A DNA stretch of 46,450 nt from a virus, in the IMG/VR virus record IMGVR_UViG_3300034104_006069, positions 1-46,450 of that record. One strand, written 5' to 3'. Below the pieces are notes generated by a model. It saw only the letters and a list, made by a program, of their open reading frames with translations, did no database searches and was not told where the DNA came from. Positions 1 to 7,572 of the stretch are shown here, piece after piece. A program made the position numbers and the translations under genes. Position 1 is the stretch's first letter. Each line of letters begins with the position of its first letter.

Positions 1-49
1 TAATACTTAGAGATAAAACTTAGTAACTTATTTTTGTGTATCATATATT

Positions 50-1009
50 TTAAATTTCAAATGAAGATAATGAATTTAGATGGGGATTCAAATCTAAAGA
101 CCACCCTAAGTCAGAAAAGAAACCTTCAAGTTTATTTAACAAGATGCTATCAAACACTTGTTGCTTATCAGCGTAGGCATCTAGAAACTGTTTAATTTTA
201 TCTGGCATATCATAATCTAGAAATGCTAGAGCCTCTATTTTATATGAATTATCTTTTAGATAGATCCATTTAACTTTATCAGACATAGTTATTAAATTGT
301 GTTTTTTATCTAAACCCCATAATCTTAATAAGTCATTGTATCGAGTTGCTGCTCGAACAGGAGCAGGTGCTCCTTTTTCTATTTGCGTAAATACTTCCCC
401 TGCTCTAGGTTTTTTGGTTGTGTATTTTTCTAGCTTTTTAACTGAAGTAGGGTTACCTAATTTGTTAATAGATATTTCTCCGTTAAGTACTTGCTTTTTA
501 AAGGTTTTAATTTGATTTAAAATATCTTTATGTTGTGCACCTTTTAGTACTTGTTCTAATATGCTATTAAAGAACTCTCCAAAGATAGGAGGGAAATTAG
601 CTTTCATAAACTCTAGACCTTTAATGTCTAGTTCCTCCTTAGTAATACCTTCCTTTTTAGTAATCCACTGAGCGTATCGTCTTGTAGCTCTGAAGTAAGC
701 TGAGCGAATAACACACTCAGTTTTCATTTCTAAACGGTGTTTATGCTCTTCCTCTCCAATAAAGTCAGGCACATTAAAACATTCTTTAGCTAAAACATTA
801 TAATGTTCAGTTATAATATTTTGATATTTAAGTGCTATTTCCTCTAGTATTTCATCTTTTTTTCCGTCATCAAAAGATTCAAAATCAGGGTATAGATATT
901 TTAAAAGTGGTTCGGCATTAAAGTAATTAGAATCTGTGTCAATGTAGGCACAAAAGTTAGTATCTCCTTCATCACAAACAAACCAAGGTGTTTCCTCTAA
1001 ATGTTTCAT
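50..1009 (-). CDS. Family B DNA polymerase, C-terminal part (split gene, subunit B)
   Basis: 319 aa. This is the palm motif C and thumb part of a family B replicative polymerase. Motif C reads YIDTDS near residues 22-27 with the two catalytic aspartates. RRYAQW (about 110) resembles the KKRYA motif, and DIKGLEF (about 128) resembles the KIMGLE segment of T4/RB69 gp43. The C-terminus ends in LSSFEI, a possible clamp-binding tail like the SLFDMFDF end of RB69 gp43. The ORF starts at an ATGA overlap with the stop of the upstream part, so the two are probably translationally coupled. Together they cover a normal polymerase with no obvious gap, so the two chains probably assemble. It could instead be an assembly frameshift, but the ATGA junction looks like a true gene start. 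Confidence 0.88.
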   Translation of the reverse strand: MKHLEETPWFVCDEGDTNFCAYIDTDSNYFNAEPLLKYLYPDFESFDDGKKDEILEEIALKYQNIITEHYNVLAKECFNVPDFIGEEEHKHRLEMKTECVIRSAYFRATRRYAQWITKKEGITKEELDIKGLEFMKANFPPIFGEFFNSILEQVLKGAQHKDILNQIKTFKKQVLNGEISINKLGNPTSVKKLEKYTTKKPRAGEVFTQIEKGAPAPVRAATRYNDLLRLWGLDKKHNLITMSDKVKWIYLKDNSYKIEALAFLDYDMPDKIKQFLDAYADKQQVFDSILLNKLEGFFSDLGWSLDLNPHLNSLSSFEI

Positions 1010-2712
1010 AGCGTTATTTGTCCTTTAATTACCTTGTTCATGTGACGATTTGCTGCTAAAGCAGATTCTTGAATAATTCTCCATCCACTCAATGTAATAG
1101 CCTCACTTAAGATAGAAAAGCTCATTCCATACCTAAATGAAGGTAAAGCTGTAGCACCATAGAGTGAGTTAAGTAGAATTTTCATTGTATATTGCATCAA
1201 ATGGTAATATTCACCTTTTTCTTTATCTCCTGCTTTATATGCTTTTTTCATCAAGTTTTTGTAGTCAACTCGTTCTTGGAACCATTTTTTCAATATAGTT
1301 GCTAAAGTAGATTCGCGATCGGTTTTAAACATAGACCCATTAGCTGAAATGGTCCATTTTTGTGTTTCTATAATGTTAATAAGTTTTTCTATCTCTACTC
1401 GAGCTTGCTTACCTTTAGGATTTTCAACTAGTACTGTATCATTTGGATCCATTTGCTTTAGATCTCCAAGACCTAATCTATTGTTTCTATCGTCAGCATC
1501 CAAAATTCTTCCAGTATATGTTTCTTTACCAATGTTTAAAGATATGATGATTGAAGGGTATAGTGAAGTTAAATCTTCATCAAACATATACTTGTACAAA
1601 CCTGCTTTAGGACAAAACAAATATCCACCAGCATATCCTTTTTTACTTTGTGGATTTGGATCTCTACGAGGTGGGATAATACCATTTCCTAATAAATAAG
1701 CTGAAATTGCTCCATCTTGGGTTACACTGTTTTGGTATACTTCACTGTAGTTATGTTTTCCTTTGTGAGCCAAGTTTTTTGTTAAACCAATGTATTGGAG
1801 TTTTTCGTCCAACGCTTTAAGGATTTCAACGTCGCGAAAGTTATATTCTATAAACTTGTGAATGTCAGTAGCAAATAATTGATCTAAATTTCCATCAAAT
1901 TCAATTTTATTTAATCCTGCATATTTTTCTCCAATAGCATCTAATTTCCAGGATGGTTCATCTTTCCAACTATATTTTTTATGCAAGCGCATATAGTCTA
2001 AAGATTCAACTCCTACAATTTGAACGTACTGATTTTCAACATACCAATAGTCATTACCTTTTTTGCATGTTATTTGGTTAATTGGAGATAAATAACTAGC
2101 TACTTCACTACCCAAAACATTGCACATTCGGTAGTATAGGTAAGGAATATCAAAGAAATCACTGTTGTATCCTATTAGTATGTCTGGATCAATTGATCTA
2201 AAATGTTCAATAAATTTAGTAAGCAATTGCCTTTCGGTAGCAATAGGGATAATTTCTTTATCTTCGGATTTAAAGGGTTGTAGTTGGTTTTGTTTGTCTA
2301 AAATTAAAATCACCCATTTGTTTGGGGTTTTATCCCAATACGCTATAGAGGTAATAGGCATAGGAGCCTTTTCAATGTATTCTTCAGTTAAAGCACCTCC
2401 AATTTCGCACTCTATATCGAAAAACAATTCTCTATGTCCTTTGGATGGAGTATCGTCTGTCTTATATCTTTCAATAAGGAATTTTTGGTGAGGTTTCATG
2501 TCATGAAAATGCAAATGGGTAGTGTTTTTATCCCATTTATAAACCCGTTTTAGGGGCTCATAATTTAAGCCCCTAAATTCAGATTCACTTTCATCACATT
2601 CTTGATAAGCGGCATTAGACCACTCAATCTCATCATAACCAGCTTCATCCCATAAGTGAATTTTATATTTATTTCCACCTAATCGAGTAGCATAACATTT
2701 TTTATAACTCAT
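1006..2712 (-). CDS. Family B DNA polymerase, N-terminal part: 3'-5' exonuclease, motifs A and B (split gene, subunit A)
   Basis: 568 aa. Exo I is FDIE at residues 98-101, Exo II is YNSDFFDIPY at 182-191, and Exo III is YNFRD at 290-294, so proofreading looks intact. Pol motif A is DLTSLYPSI from D380, and motif B is KILLNSLYG at 511-519. The protein stops about 50 residues after motif B, before motif C, which is the first recognisable element of the next ORF. It overlaps the preceding small gene by 4 nt and the downstream polymerase part by 4 nt (ATGA). Split gp43 genes are known in some T4-like Aeromonas phages. Function: phage genome replication together with the SSB, helicase and UvsX encoded further right. 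Confidence 0.92.
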   Translation of the reverse strand: MSYKKCYATRLGGNKYKIHLWDEAGYDEIEWSNAAYQECDESESEFRGLNYEPLKRVYKWDKNTTHLHFHDMKPHQKFLIERYKTDDTPSKGHRELFFDIECEIGGALTEEYIEKAPMPITSIAYWDKTPNKWVILILDKQNQLQPFKSEDKEIIPIATERQLLTKFIEHFRSIDPDILIGYNSDFFDIPYLYYRMCNVLGSEVASYLSPINQITCKKGNDYWYVENQYVQIVGVESLDYMRLHKKYSWKDEPSWKLDAIGEKYAGLNKIEFDGNLDQLFATDIHKFIEYNFRDVEILKALDEKLQYIGLTKNLAHKGKHNYSEVYQNSVTQDGAISAYLLGNGIIPPRRDPNPQSKKGYAGGYLFCPKAGLYKYMFDEDLTSLYPSIIISLNIGKETYTGRILDADDRNNRLGLGDLKQMDPNDTVLVENPKGKQARVEIEKLINIIETQKWTISANGSMFKTDRESTLATILKKWFQERVDYKNLMKKAYKAGDKEKGEYYHLMQYTMKILLNSLYGATALPSFRYGMSFSILSEAITLSGWRIIQESALAANRHMNKVIKGQITL

Positions 2713-2918
2713 AGCTCCATAGCAAGTTCAAATACCTCTTTAATATTAATATCATCAATATCAATAGGTACGAACCTTTCTTTGTTAAAGCAAGTATGAG
2801 GTGCAGGAGGGTTAACTCTTAGCAATACAAAATGTCCATTTTCAGTGACCATACATGCTTCATATATTTGTCCCTCTTCTAGAATTCCTGGGTGGCCTTT
2901 AATACATTTTAAGAACAT
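2709..2918 (-). CDS. Small hypothetical protein upstream of the DNA polymerase
   Basis: 69 aa, no family recognised. The N-terminal half (FLKCIKGHPGILEEGQIYEA) has the look of a small beta-barrel of the kind found in short phage proteins, with an acidic C-terminal half. Its end overlaps the polymerase start by 4 nt, so it is probably cotranslated with it. No signal peptide or membrane segment. Confidence 0.6.
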   Translation of the reverse strand: MFLKCIKGHPGILEEGQIYEACMVTENGHFVLLRVNPPAPHTCFNKERFVPIDIDDINIKEVFELAMEL

Positions 2919-2928
2919 AACATTTTTT

Positions 2929-3636
2929 TTAAATTATAGTATCTGAATCGTGTTTTGTTTCGCAATCTTTCATTTCTGTTACACTAAAGAATTGCGTTAA
3001 ATCAGGTTTAAAATAATTGATAGATTTCATTACTTTGCGATCGCGTGAACGATAAACTACATAGTAATCACCTTTTTCCTCGTAATGACACGGTTCACCT
3101 TGTTCTTTAGAGCGCAATTCTACGGTTTGTCTTGCTTCTTCTTCGGTTACACAAGATTTTGACATGTTTGAGGCTTGAACCTCAGCATATGCTGGTAAGA
3201 TTTTGCGTCTAAGTCCATGCAACATAACCCCATTACCTAAAGAAACATACGTAATATCACAAAGAGCATCTAAAACTCCAACAATATCTCCACTTTCACA
3301 TGCTTCTTTATACTCTTCTAGTTCCTCTAAAACAAAGTTGTAGACAAACTCCCACTCATTTCTACTTGGAATATTTGGTTTATAGTTATTAGGTTTACCA
3401 AATGTAGCATTAAATTTTTCTACTTCATCTACAAATGGTACTTCTTGAGACTTATCATAAACCATATAATAAACAAAATCGGGTTCGATTTTAGTCAATT
3501 TTTCATTCTTTCCAATAGCTTTTCTGATTGCATCATCATCTGGATGAGTATTAAGCCAATAGTGTTGAGTATGATATTTACCATCAATAGTTTTATACTG
3601 GATGCAGTATAAATACTTTAGATTGTTACTGTTCAA
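2929..3636 (-). CDS. MazG-like nucleotide pyrophosphohydrolase domain protein
   Basis: 235 aa. Residues about 95-160 match the all-alpha NTP pyrophosphohydrolase pattern: EWEFVYNFVLEELEEYKEA, then DALCDITYVSLGNG and a YAEVQASNMSKS segment; these are the E..E and D..D metal-binding helices. The C-terminal part (KGDYYVVYRSRDRK) resembles the extension seen in Bacteroidota phage and host homologues. Likely role: hydrolysing (d)NTPs or an alarmone to adjust nucleotide pools. The first codon is TTG and no ATG exists before residue 58, although conserved-looking sequence begins at once, so the TTG (or another rare start) is probably real. It overlaps the preceding gene by 11 nt. Confidence 0.72.
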   Translation of the reverse strand: MNSNNLKYLYCIQYKTIDGKYHTQHYWLNTHPDDDAIRKAIGKNEKLTKIEPDFVYYMVYDKSQEVPFVDEVEKFNATFGKPNNYKPNIPSRNEWEFVYNFVLEELEEYKEACESGDIVGVLDALCDITYVSLGNGVMLHGLRRKILPAYAEVQASNMSKSCVTEEEARQTVELRSKEQGEPCHYEEKGDYYVVYRSRDRKVMKSINYFKPDLTQFFSVTEMKDCETKHDSDTII

Positions 3637-3832
3637 TGTTAATTACTTTTAGAATTTTAGACTTAGCTACTTTTTCAACTGTAAAGTTACTTTCACCTTC
3701 AAATTCTTTATAGATAACAGCTTCGGCTTCAGTTGCAGAAAATGCTTCTACTAGATATTTTTCGGTAACTTTTTGAACTTTACCCCGATCGTTTGTAAAC
3801 TCGAGTTTTACATCTACTTGCCAGTACATCAT
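3626..3832 (-). CDS. DUF4494-like small protein
   Basis: 68 aa. The pattern YWQVDVKLEFTNDRGKVQKV followed by TEKYLVEAFSATEAEA resembles DUF4494, a small Bacteroidota family of unknown function; this one is shorter than host copies. Two adjacent ATG codons make the start uncertain by one residue. It lies in a tight operon between a 47-aa ORF and the MazG-like gene. The family match is from memory of the pattern. Confidence 0.6.
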   Translation of the reverse strand: MMYWQVDVKLEFTNDRGKVQKVTEKYLVEAFSATEAEAVIYKEFEGESNFTVEKVAKSKILKVINIEQ

Positions 3833-3849
3833 AACTTTTAATTTTTAGT

Positions 3850-3993
3850 TTATAGATTATTTAATTTTTGTTTTCTTCGTTCGCACCCACAATCTTCTTT
3901 ACCTAACAGTTTAGCTATGTAGGTTGCGATCTTTTTACCTTGGTTAAAGGTAATAATAGAAATTAGCTTTTCCAACAAATCTCCTAACTTCAT
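3850..3993 (-). CDS. Short conserved-looking phage protein with a DCGC motif
   Basis: 47 aa. The start codon forms an ATGA overlap with the stop of the phosphoribosyltransferase gene. It begins MKLGDLLEKLISIITF, an amphipathic or weakly hydrophobic helix, and has a C-terminal KEDCGCERRKQKL segment with two cysteines and basic residues. The DCGC plus basic tail recurs, from general familiarity, in small proteins of flavobacterial phages. Function unknown. Confidence 0.55.
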   Translation of the reverse strand: MKLGDLLEKLISIITFNQGKKIATYIAKLLGKEDCGCERRKQKLNNL

Positions 3994-4385
3994 TGTTTAT
4001 AGTCTTGAAGGGTTTTTGCTCTTTCATTTTCCCAAGGATAGATAATCCATTCATCTCCACTATGAACTCTAGCATATAAAGTAGGTTTAAAAGTGGCTGT
4101 GTGGGGCTTGTAATATAAAACTGCTGTGTAAACTCCTGCGTAATTAGCTAGTGTTTCTCCACTATCACAAATATCGTCCACCACCAAAGTGTTAGGGAAT
4201 ATCTCGTAAGTCCACGGTAAATTTAATTTATGAGATATCATAACGGAGGGAATTAATCCCCCACGTTTGATACCATGAATTGAGTCAATGTTGGGTAAAT
4301 CTTTTAGGATTGAGGCACATAATTTGTCTACAAGACTACCTACATTTTCCCAATTTAATATGATTTTATTTCCTGCTTTTAACAT
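3990..4385 (-). CDS. Type I phosphoribosyltransferase (hypoxanthine/xanthine/guanine PRTase-like)
   Basis: 131 aa from the ATG at 4385, which lies directly after the folE stop; a longer reading to 4427 needs a TTG start inside folE and is less likely. The PRPP-binding loop is LVVDDICDSGETL, the hallmark VxxDDxxxSGxT of type I PRTases, and IHGIKRGGLIPSVMIS is the upstream pyrophosphate-loop region. It probably attaches ribose-phosphate to a purine-like base. Sitting next to folE suggests guanine or 7-deazaguanine salvage, but that is inference. It is short for the family (usual length about 150-180), so the hood domain must be small. Confidence 0.78.
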   Translation of the reverse strand: MLKAGNKIILNWENVGSLVDKLCASILKDLPNIDSIHGIKRGGLIPSVMISHKLNLPWTYEIFPNTLVVDDICDSGETLANYAGVYTAVLYYKPHTATFKPTLYARVHSGDEWIIYPWENERAKTLQDYKQ

Positions 4386-4386
4386 T

Positions 4387-5115
4387 CTATACCGGGTGGT
4401 TTCCATTATTGATCTTGATACTATCAAAAAATTCTTTGCGTGCTTGGTTGCTATTGTCCATAAATACGCCAGAAGCTTTTGTTGTCACCATAGATGCACC
4501 TTGATGTTTAACACCTCTACATGAAACACAATTGTGTGTTCCTACAACTGTAACAATTACACCTTTATTGTTTTCAGTAATTTTATCTACTGCTTGGTGG
4601 ATTGCAGAGGTAAGTTGTTCTTGAATTGCCCCTCTACGACCAAAGTGTTCTACAATTCGGTTTAGTTTAGAAAGACCAATTACTCTACCTTCTAAACCTA
4701 CCACGTAACCAATATGAACTACTCCTCCAATTGTTTGGTGGTGATGAGAACACATTGAAGTAAGTGGAATATTTCTTTCAATTACAATTCCGTCATATCC
4801 ATCACTTGGGAAAGATGTAATTTCAGACATTGGAGAAAATCTACCTTTCCACAAATCGTGAACATATGCTTTAGCTACTCGTTTAGGGGTATCAGCTGAA
4901 TTGGGGTCATTTTCCCAATCACAACCTAATGCAGTTAAAAATTCTCCATATGCTTTAGTAGCTTTTTGGATAATATCATTTTTTTCTATTTCAGTTAGCT
5001 CAGTTGCTTCTCCAAACAAAGCACGTTTAGCTGCTAATTGAGTTGAAATACCATTTGCAAACCCTACAGGTACTACCTCTAAATTTGTGTGTTTTTTCTT
5101 TCTATTATTTTCCAT
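4387..5115 (-). CDS. folE: GTP cyclohydrolase I (first step of 7-deazaguanine synthesis)
   Basis: 242 aa. It converts GTP to 7,8-dihydroneopterin triphosphate. The zinc and active-site motif is MCSHHHQTIGG with the Cys-His pair, and the second zinc cysteine lies in CVSCRGVKHQGASM, both typical of the T-fold enzyme. Length matches bacterial FolE including an N-terminal helix. The start is an ATG about 18 nt after a TTG-N20-TATATTTAC promoter, so folE is the first gene of a transcription unit that runs on to the PRTase and small genes. QueE lies just upstream. Phage folE normally serves DNA hypermodification rather than folate synthesis, which fits queC, queD, queE and dpdA here. Confidence 0.93.
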   Translation of the reverse strand: MENNRKKKHTNLEVVPVGFANGISTQLAAKRALFGEATELTEIEKNDIIQKATKAYGEFLTALGCDWENDPNSADTPKRVAKAYVHDLWKGRFSPMSEITSFPSDGYDGIVIERNIPLTSMCSHHHQTIGGVVHIGYVVGLEGRVIGLSKLNRIVEHFGRRGAIQEQLTSAIHQAVDKITENNKGVIVTVVGTHNCVSCRGVKHQGASMVTTKASGVFMDNSNQARKEFFDSIKINNGNHPV

Positions 5116-5132
5116 TAACTATCTTATTTTTT

Positions 5133-5164
5133 GTAAATATACGAATCCTGATTTGAGATCCCAA
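5133..5164 (-). promoter_or_regulatory. Host-type promoter for folE
   Basis: Minus strand: TTG (5164-5162), exactly 20 nt, then TATATTTAC (5141-5133), matching the Bacteroidota TTG / TAnnTTTG pattern. The ATG of folE is about 18 nt downstream. Confidence 0.7.
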
Positions 5165-5165
5165 A

Positions 5166-6020
5166 TTAAACACAACGTTCAGTACCAAAAGCCATAATAT
5201 GTTCTCTACCTGTAAACTTGTAACCATTATCTCTACAGTAGTTCATTACAACAGGGTAAGATTCAAATAGTGCAGGTCTATCATCTCCTGCAGGCATCAT
5301 CCAAGTATTGAATTTTAACATGTCTCGAATGTCATCTACATCAGATACTGTATAAAAGAATGCCTCTTGTACATCTCTTATACTCTGTAATTCTACAGCT
5401 AGTTTATCTAAAAATTCCTCGTATTCAGGGATAATAGCTAAATCCTTGTCAATAACTGGTTTTAGATGATAACTTTTGTGGTACGCAATCATTCTAGCAA
5501 TTGAACTATAGTTCAATCTAAATTTGTTGTGTTGATCAATCATTTTCTGGTCTGTGATCTTTCCCTGCGGGGTAGCAACCCCAAGAACGGGGACACTATT
5601 AGCAAACTTAGGAGAAATGCTAACGAGACCAATAGGATAATCGGTAGGGAGAAAATGCGATCCCTCAGTTTCAATGGTGATGAATATGTTTCTTTCATTT
5701 GCGAAATGTGTTAGTTCGTTTACTAAAGCAGGGTGCATAGTTGGAGCACCGCCTGTTAACATCATTTCTGAAATGTGAGGATTAGTGTCATACATTTTGA
5801 TGATGTCGTTAAAGGTAAATGTACCTTTTTCTGGATGGATACTTGTATACCAGCTGTCGCACCATCCACCTTCTCCAAAGAAACATCTGTGGGTACAACC
5901 TGTAGTTCTAATAACTATAGTTGGATAACCTGCTCTACTTCCTTCGGATTGAACCGCTGTATATAGTTCTACAATAGGTAATACCTTATTGTAGTCTTCA
6001 ATTCTACCTAATTTGTCCAT
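5166..6020 (-). CDS. queE: 7-carboxy-7-deazaguanine synthase (radical SAM)
   Basis: 284 aa. It forms CDG from 6-carboxytetrahydropterin. It starts with the QueE-like VELYTAVQSEGSRAGYPTIV, then has a radical-SAM cluster with TTGCTHRC followed by a third cysteine in GGWCDSW. The spacing is CX3CX7C instead of the usual CX3CX2C. The glycine-rich SAM motif is TGGAPTMH rather than TGGEP, and later ETEGSHF and SISPKF match the family. It sits between a small membrane protein and folE. The altered cysteine loop and the E-to-A change in the GGEP motif make the catalytic details worth testing, but the pathway context is strong. Confidence 0.88.
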   Translation of the reverse strand: MDKLGRIEDYNKVLPIVELYTAVQSEGSRAGYPTIVIRTTGCTHRCFFGEGGWCDSWYTSIHPEKGTFTFNDIIKMYDTNPHISEMMLTGGAPTMHPALVNELTHFANERNIFITIETEGSHFLPTDYPIGLVSISPKFANSVPVLGVATPQGKITDQKMIDQHNKFRLNYSSIARMIAYHKSYHLKPVIDKDLAIIPEYEEFLDKLAVELQSIRDVQEAFFYTVSDVDDIRDMLKFNTWMMPAGDDRPALFESYPVVMNYCRDNGYKFTGREHIMAFGTERCV

Positions 6021-6031
6021 GTATTTTTAAT

Positions 6032-6304
6032 TTAAACCAATTCCTCGTAAACTCCAATCAATTCAGCTAAAAATAAGCCTAGAAAACCTATTTCATACAT
6101 TCCCGCAAATCCTAAAAGACAAGCTGCAATTCTAACTCCAGATTTAACAAATGAAACTTGCTGATGGAGTTTAGGATTTGGAATATCCTTTAGTTTTTGT
6201 ACTGATTGTCTTTGACTAGCATCAAATAACTCTTTTTCAATTTCCTCGTTAAGGGATTTTTTTCTTCTACTCCTCATAACTTGCTGCATTTCTTTCGTTT
6301 TCAT
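6032..6304 (-). CDS. Small basic protein with one C-terminal membrane segment
   Basis: 90 aa, unrecognised. The N-terminal 45 residues are charged (SRRKKSLNEEIEKELF), followed by a hydrophobic stretch from about residue 58 to 85 (IAACLLGFAGMYEIGFLGLF). It overlaps the end of queD by 38 nt; internal ATGs exist at residues 6 and 10, so the true start may be slightly later. Lying between queD and queE suggests co-expression rather than shared function. Confidence 0.5.
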   Translation of the reverse strand: MKTKEMQQVMRSRRKKSLNEEIEKELFDASQRQSVQKLKDIPNPKLHQQVSFVKSGVRIAACLLGFAGMYEIGFLGLFLAELIGVYEELV

Positions 6305-6731
6305 ATACTTCTACTTTTGCTGCTTTTACTCTACCATCGGTTTCTACTGCTAGGAATTCATTAATAACTTCATAAAGATATTCTGCAAACTTTTCACATC
6401 CTGTAGCAGGTAAAATTCTTAGTTGTACTACTCCTGCTTCATCCATTCGTTTGAATGATTCTAGAAATGGATCATCTTCAGCTATAATCATAGTGTGATC
6501 TAGTAAAAAGGCAAAAAAATCTTTAGGTGATTTACCTTCAATGGTGTGTTTGGCTCTTTTCATACCACCAAAATCCCAAACCCAATTTCGCTCATCTAGT
6601 TCACCTTCGAACCATACTCTAAAAGATATAGCATATCCGTGTAGATATTTACAATGTGTAGTATCTGCTTTCCATTGTCTAAAGACGGTAGAATAACCAT
6701 CAAATAACTTACTTGATTTAAATGTTCCCAT
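6267..6731 (-). CDS. queD: 6-carboxy-5,6,7,8-tetrahydropterin synthase, QueD/PTPS family
   Basis: 154 aa. It converts dihydroneopterin triphosphate to 6-carboxytetrahydropterin. THCKYLHGYAISF is the zinc/active-site segment (usual form CxxLHGH), followed by VWDFGGMK, DHTMII and PATGCEKFAEYL, matching the DF, DH and PTxEN landmarks. The usual first zinc histidine is replaced in YSTVFRQW, and LHGH is LHGY; the histidine before the cysteine (THC) may serve instead. This FRQW...HC...LHGYA form looks like a real QueD subfamily rather than a dead enzyme. It lies 6 nt after the thioredoxin gene and overlaps the next small ORF. Confidence 0.85.
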   Translation of the reverse strand: MGTFKSSKLFDGYSTVFRQWKADTTHCKYLHGYAISFRVWFEGELDERNWVWDFGGMKRAKHTIEGKSPKDFFAFLLDHTMIIAEDDPFLESFKRMDEAGVVQLRILPATGCEKFAEYLYEVINEFLAVETDGRVKAAKVEVYENERNAASYEE

Positions 6732-6737
6732 AACTGA

Positions 6738-6983
6738 TTAGCTATTATAAAATTTTAGAATTTCAGGTGCTTGGTGTACTCCTACTAATCTGTTTTTTTC
6801 AACACCGTTTTCAACCAAAACCAAAGTAGGTACACTTCTAACTTTGTATTTAACCGCTAAATCTTGCTCAACATCTACATCTAGTTTTGAATAGTTAACT
6901 TGTCCTTTTACAGATTCTATAATAGGACCTAACATACGACAGGGACCACACCATGAAGCGGTGAAGTAAAGAATTTGTTTCAT
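6738..6983 (-). CDS. Thioredoxin-like protein
   Basis: 81 aa, a compact thioredoxin fold. The active site WCGPC is at residues 11-15, a conserved cis-proline segment VRSVPTL sits near 55, and KLDVDVEQDLAVKYKV is the central strand-helix. It is shorter than E. coli thioredoxin (108 aa), like T4 NrdC/glutaredoxin-size phage proteins. Probable role: reducing the phage ribonucleotide reductase, whose large subunit in this window ends in a CIACHA redox tail. Confidence 0.88.
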   Translation of the reverse strand: MKQILYFTASWCGPCRMLGPIIESVKGQVNYSKLDVDVEQDLAVKYKVRSVPTLVLVENGVEKNRLVGVHQAPEILKFYNS

Positions 6984-6986
6984 AAA

Positions 6987-7130
6987 TTATTGTTTATTTT
7001 TAGTAAAATATTTGTATTTAATGTACGAATAAATACCCGTAAATCCAACTCCACTTGCAAATAAAGTGAAAATGTTTGGATGAGAGTGTTCCCCACACAA
7101 CCCAAAAGTATGTCTTACAATTTCTAGCAT
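6987..7130 (-). CDS. Short protein with FGLCGEHSHPN motif
   Basis: 47 aa, below common gene-finder cut-offs. The ATG lies 4 nt from the end of the preceding gene and the stop is 4 nt before thioredoxin, so it fits the operon exactly. It contains FGLCGEHSHPN followed by a hydrophobic stretch (IFTLFASGVGFTGIYSYI) and a lysine-rich tail, suggesting a single-pass membrane protein. No known function. Confidence 0.55.
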   Translation of the reverse strand: MLEIVRHTFGLCGEHSHPNIFTLFASGVGFTGIYSYIKYKYFTKNKQ

Positions 7131-7134
7131 ATTT

Positions 7135-7533
7135 TTATTTTTCGATATCTTCAGTTACAAGCAAATACCCACTTTCTTGGGGTTCAATTCCTACAACGAT
7201 TTTTCCCATCCATTCCATTCCTGTACCAATATAAGGTCCTCCTGAAGGATCAACCATATCAAGTTTGGAAGTATCTGATTTTACTAGGCTTATTAGCTCT
7301 CTACCCATAACATATTCTTTTTTTACTTCATCCCATTCATGAACTTTTTTCTTAAATTCATTTAAGGGCATAGTTCCACCTTGCTCAAGGTAGGCATTGT
7401 AAGCATCTGTGTAGTCATTGGGCCATGCAAATCGTGTATAGCTAAAACTACCTTCCCATAGAATATTACCATCACCTGTGGGAGTGAATGTGTAAATGTC
7501 TCCGTACCTGTTTTTGTATGTTTCTTTTTCCAT
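7135..7533 (-). CDS. Hypothetical acidic cytoplasmic protein
   Basis: 132 aa from the ATG at 7533; a longer reading to 7587 would start inside the upstream gene's terminator and is rejected. Aromatic-rich N-terminus (ETYKNRYGDIYTFTPTGDGN), then a region rich in W, Y and charged residues. No family recognised. It is the first gene after a terminator-promoter overlap, so it probably opens the unit that continues through thioredoxin and queD. Confidence 0.6.
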   Translation of the reverse strand: MEKETYKNRYGDIYTFTPTGDGNILWEGSFSYTRFAWPNDYTDAYNAYLEQGGTMPLNEFKKKVHEWDEVKKEYVMGRELISLVKSDTSKLDMVDPSGGPYIGTGMEWMGKIVVGIEPQESGYLLVTEDIEK

Positions 7534-7536
7534 GAT

Positions 7537-7568
7537 GTAAATGTAAGAAAAAAAGCTTGGGATTCCAA
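7537..7568 (-). promoter_or_regulatory. Host-type promoter overlapping a terminator hairpin
   Basis: Minus strand TTG (7568-7566), 20 nt, then TACATTTAC (7545-7537). The TTG lies in the first arm of the hairpin at 7553-7572, and most of the hairpin falls inside the 20-nt spacer. It would drive the gene starting at 7533, but the -7 element ends only 3 nt before that ATG, so the transcript would be leaderless or nearly so. Confidence 0.55.
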
Positions 7569-7572
7569 GCTT
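7553..7572 (-). terminator. Rho-independent terminator
   Basis: Perfect 8-bp inverted repeat AAGCTTGG / CCAAGCTT with a 4-nt loop, followed on the minus strand by a T-rich run. It overlaps the stop codon of the gene ending at 7571. Confidence 0.75.

Noticed and set aside
297-515. Plus-strand ORFs across the window (for example 297-515, 1349-1699, 24120-24578, 39020-39415)
   Set aside because: All lie opposite well-supported minus-strand genes, show no domain pattern, and are expected by chance in dense single-strand coding DNA.
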